DNA from: Oscillospiraceae bacterium | Lineage (GTDB): Bacteria > Bacillota > Clostridia > Oscillospirales > UBA644 | NCBI GenBank assembly: GCA_015067385.1 | Contig: SVMP01000002.1 | Coordinates: 1-43,612, forward strand | Reading direction: 5' to 3' | Length of the DNA: 43,612 nt | In this document: positions 41,499-43,612 of the stretch, piece after piece | Numbering within the stretch: the stretch's first letter is position 1 | Layout: the number at the start of each line of letters is the position of its first letter | Translations under genes and position numbers: made by a program | The notes under the pieces: generated by a model | The model's input: the letters and a program-made list of their open reading frames with translations, nothing else | What the model was told of the DNA's origin: nothing | The model's database searches: none

Positions 41499-42365
41499 TT
41501 ATAACCAAAGATCCGAAACAAACGGGACAAGCGCCGTCAAAGCCGAATAGCCTATCCAGCTGCAAAGGTTTGCAACAACGGCATAAACGATCTTTCGAGC
41601 CTTACTTTTATCCTTGAATGTCAAACAGTACGCAACCGCTTCAACAGAGATTATTATCAGTTCAACGATCGGAAGTACCGCAAAATTGATAAAGAAAACA
41701 CCGGCTGACGGATAATACACGGCATAGATAACGGTAAGAAAGACTTGTGTTGCAAAATTGGCAGCAATAAACGGAATAATATTTTTCTTGACGGAAAAAC
41801 CGAAAAGAATAAGGATCAAAAGCTCAATTATGAGTGTCGGGATAAATGTAGAGAAAAACTGTAATATATGTTTTACTATCGTATTTCCCGTACTTTCAAG
41901 AGAAAATGTCTGAAAGTCAAGAATATATTCAGCTTGATATTCTGTTTTTTCTACCGATTCGGAAACGTGGACTTCACCGGACTTTGTAACGGCAATTACC
42001 TTTACAGTATCGGGAATGCCGTAATACGAGAAAACATGAACCGTTTTGCCGTCAACCTGTTTTCCGGTTATCTGACCGAATATCGGGATTGCGGAACCGT
42101 ACGATAAAGCGGCACGAAGGCCGTTTTCATTGTACTCCCGCAGAACCGTAAGCATCTGCGGATCATATGAATCAATTTCCTCTTGTGTCATTTGGTTATT
42201 AGGCTCTTCCTGCTCAATGAGAAGGTCAAGATAATAAAGTTCATCGGGAACGTTTTCAACATATATCGTAATAGACGGTTTGGGACCCATATCTGCAGAC
42301 ATGGGAAGCGCCGAAAGAAAAACGATAATCAATGTTAAAACAAAAAGAGTAAATTTTTTCATCAT
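41499..42365 (-). CDS. Membrane protein with extracellular N-terminal domain, function unknown
   Basis: A 288-residue protein. Residues 1-24 are a signal peptide (FTLFVLTLIIVFLSALPMSA). Residues about 25-165 are an exported domain beginning DMGPKPSITIYVENVPDELYY. Four to five hydrophobic helices follow (about 170-285). I do not recognise a named family, though this arrangement recurs in clostridia. It lies between valS and the aldo/keto reductase. A small GCTTTCGA/TCGAAAGC hairpin (42377-42395) precedes its GAGGA ribosome site. Confidence 0.75.
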   Translation of the reverse strand: MMKKFTLFVLTLIIVFLSALPMSADMGPKPSITIYVENVPDELYYLDLLIEQEEPNNQMTQEEIDSYDPQMLTVLREYNENGLRAALSYGSAIPIFGQITGKQVDGKTVHVFSYYGIPDTVKVIAVTKSGEVHVSESVEKTEYQAEYILDFQTFSLESTGNTIVKHILQFFSTFIPTLIIELLILILFGFSVKKNIIPFIAANFATQVFLTVIYAVYYPSAGVFFINFAVLPIVELIIISVEAVAYCLTFKDKSKARKIVYAVVANLCSWIGYSALTALVPFVSDLWL

Positions 42366-42428
42366 AATAATCCTCGGCTTTCGATGGTCGAAAGCTCCCT
42401 TTCTTTTACGGCTCTGCAGGAAAAATAA

Positions 42429-43612
42429 TTACTGAAGATCTGAAAGAACTTTGAGGGTATTTTCGAGAAGACCTACGTAAGACGCACGTTTTGCCTTTTC
42501 TTCATCGACAACTTTCGCAGGAGCTTTAGATACGAAGCCTTCGTTTGAAAGTTTTTTATCGATGCGTGCAATTTCACCTTCGAGACGTTCTTTTTCTTTC
42601 AGGAGACGTGCTTTTTCTTTTTCAACGTCAACAAGCTCGCCCATGGGAATATATGCTTTAGCATCGGAGCTTAACGCAGTTGCGGTCTTTTCGAGAGATA
42701 CATTTTCGTTGATCTTTATCTCGGAAGCGCCTGCGAGACGTTTTAAGAATTCAGCACCGCGAGCATATTCTTCGGGATTTTCTGTTTCAATATAGAGGCT
42801 TGTCTTTTTGGATGCGGGAACATTCATATCAAGACGAAGCTGACGGATATTTTTAATAAGAGCTTTAACGTTTTCCATAGCAGCGGCATCTGCGGGGAAG
42901 GAGAGCTTTTCGTCATATTCAGGATACGGAGCGATAACGAGAGCTTCACCTTCGTGGGGAAGGGTCTGCCAGATCTCTTCTGTTATGAAAGGCATAAAGG
43001 GATGGAGAAGAGCAAGAGTGCCGTTGAGAACATAACAAATAACATTCTGTGCGGATTTCTTTGTTTCTTCGTTTGTATTTGTTTCAAAGAGACGGGGTTT
43101 AACGAGTTCGATATACCAGTCGCAAAGATCGTCCCAAACGAAATCGTAAAGTTTCTGAGCGGCAACGCCGAGCTCATATTTATCGAGATTTTCACGGACT
43201 TCTTTTACGCAGTTATTGAATTCGGTAAGGATCCATTTATCTTCAAGTTCGAGCTTTTCGGGGATCTCGGCATGATCGAGATCGATATATGTGAGTGCGA
43301 AACGAGCCGCATTCCAGATCTTGTTTGCGAAGTTTCTGGAGGATTTAACGACTTCATAGTAGAAACGCATATCATTACCCGGAGAGTTACCGGTAACGAG
43401 GGTATAACGGAGAGCATCGGCACCGTATTCGTTGATAACTTCGATCGGATCAATACCGTTACCGAGAGATTTGGACATCTTTCTGCCCTGAGAGTCTCTG
43501 ATAAGGCCGTGGAAAAGAACGTGTTCAAACGGAGCTTTACCGGTATGTTCAAGACCGGAGAATATCATTCTGGAAACCCAGAAGAAGATGATATCGTAGC
43601 CTGTAACGAGAA
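42429..43612 (-). CDS. valS: Valyl-tRNA synthetase, C-terminal part (5' truncated by window)
   Basis: The frame runs in from the right edge; 394 residues are visible. The entry segment FFWVSRMIF is followed by the class I motif KMSKSLGNGIDP, the anticodon-binding domain (WILTEFNNCVKEV, LYDFVWDDLCDWYIEL, FITEEIWQ), and the C-terminal coiled-coil arm (EKARLLKEKERLEGEIARIDKKLSNEGFVSKAP) found in ValRS. This last feature separates it from IleRS and LeuRS. The HIGH motif lies outside the window. Confidence 0.95.
   Translation of the reverse strand, partial: LVTGYDIIFFWVSRMIFSGLEHTGKAPFEHVLFHGLIRDSQGRKMSKSLGNGIDPIEVINEYGADALRYTLVTGNSPGNDMRFYYEVVKSSRNFANKIWNAARFALTYIDLDHAEIPEKLELEDKWILTEFNNCVKEVRENLDKYELGVAAQKLYDFVWDDLCDWYIELVKPRLFETNTNEETKKSAQNVICYVLNGTLALLHPFMPFITEEIWQTLPHEGEALVIAPYPEYDEKLSFPADAAAMENVKALIKNIRQLRLDMNVPASKKTSLYIETENPEEYARGAEFLKRLAGASEIKINENVSLEKTATALSSDAKAYIPMGELVDVEKEKARLLKEKERLEGEIARIDKKLSNEGFVSKAPAKVVDEEKAKRASYVGLLENTLKVLSDLQ

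Overview
The window looks like chromosomal DNA of a moderately AT-rich, low-GC Gram-positive anaerobe of the Clostridia, most likely a gut Oscillospirales/Ruminococcaceae-type bacterium. The evidence is consensus sigma-A promoters with GGAGG ribosome sites, an SLH-domain cell-wall protein, NiaR control of NAD synthesis, a SpoIIID relic, and the gene families and order. No phage, IS transposase or CRISPR array is visible.

Layout. 1-1013: the end of hslO (Hsp33) overlapping pyrK. 1151-8592: a histidine operon, hisZG (fused)-hisD-C-B-H-A-F-I-E, with almost every junction overlapping. 8627-16967: a complete shikimate/Phe/Tyr operon, aroF-tyrA-aroB-aroA-aroC-pheA-aroEK (fused)-aroQ. It is preceded by a 36-codon Phe/Tyr-rich leader ORF and a terminator hairpin, which is a classical ribosome-mediated attenuator layout. 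17037-18821: a FAD-dependent oxidoreductase. 18829-19239: a repetitive intergenic element. 19246-21778 (minus): nitroreductase, MATE exporter, msrA. 22005-25782: nadA-nadB-nadC-niaR with a candidate operator over the promoter. 25857-28983: a GH42 beta-galactosidase convergent with a GH99/WbsX-like protein. 29011-32417 (minus): a small lipoprotein, an unrecognised protein, a TIM-barrel isomerase/epimerase, a metallophosphoesterase and an unrecognised protein with a faint ADP-ribosyltransferase look. 32487-33265: a candidate small RNA, a second copy of the repetitive element, and tRNA-Tyr and tRNA-Thr on the minus strand. 33448-35838: a secreted YcdB/YcdC-type SLH protein. 35935-38655: a divergent pair, beta-lactamase-family serine hydrolase and YhfC-type membrane protein. 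38663-38986: a hairpin followed by a frameshifted spoIIID. 38983-43612 (minus): der, an aldo/keto reductase with ferredoxin-type clusters, a membrane protein, and the C-terminal part of valS.

How the genes work together. The centre of the window is amino-acid and cofactor supply. One transcript makes histidine; no histidinol-phosphate phosphatase is in this cluster. One makes chorismate, prephenate and the Phe/Tyr precursors from E4P and PEP. One makes nicotinate mononucleotide from aspartate and is probably repressed by its own last gene product, NiaR.

The two most unusual signals are non-coding. (1) The aromatic attenuator is a regulatory design best known from Proteobacteria and Actinobacteria, and here it controls a clostridial aro operon. 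(2) Two related palindromic arrays, near 18.85-19.06 kb and 32.80-32.97 kb, consist of short, sequence-unrelated hairpins separated every 22-25 nt by a 7-nt tag. The tag reads GTGATAT in the left half and its complement ATATCAC in the right half, so the whole array can fold as a branched superstructure. Both lie between convergent transcripts.
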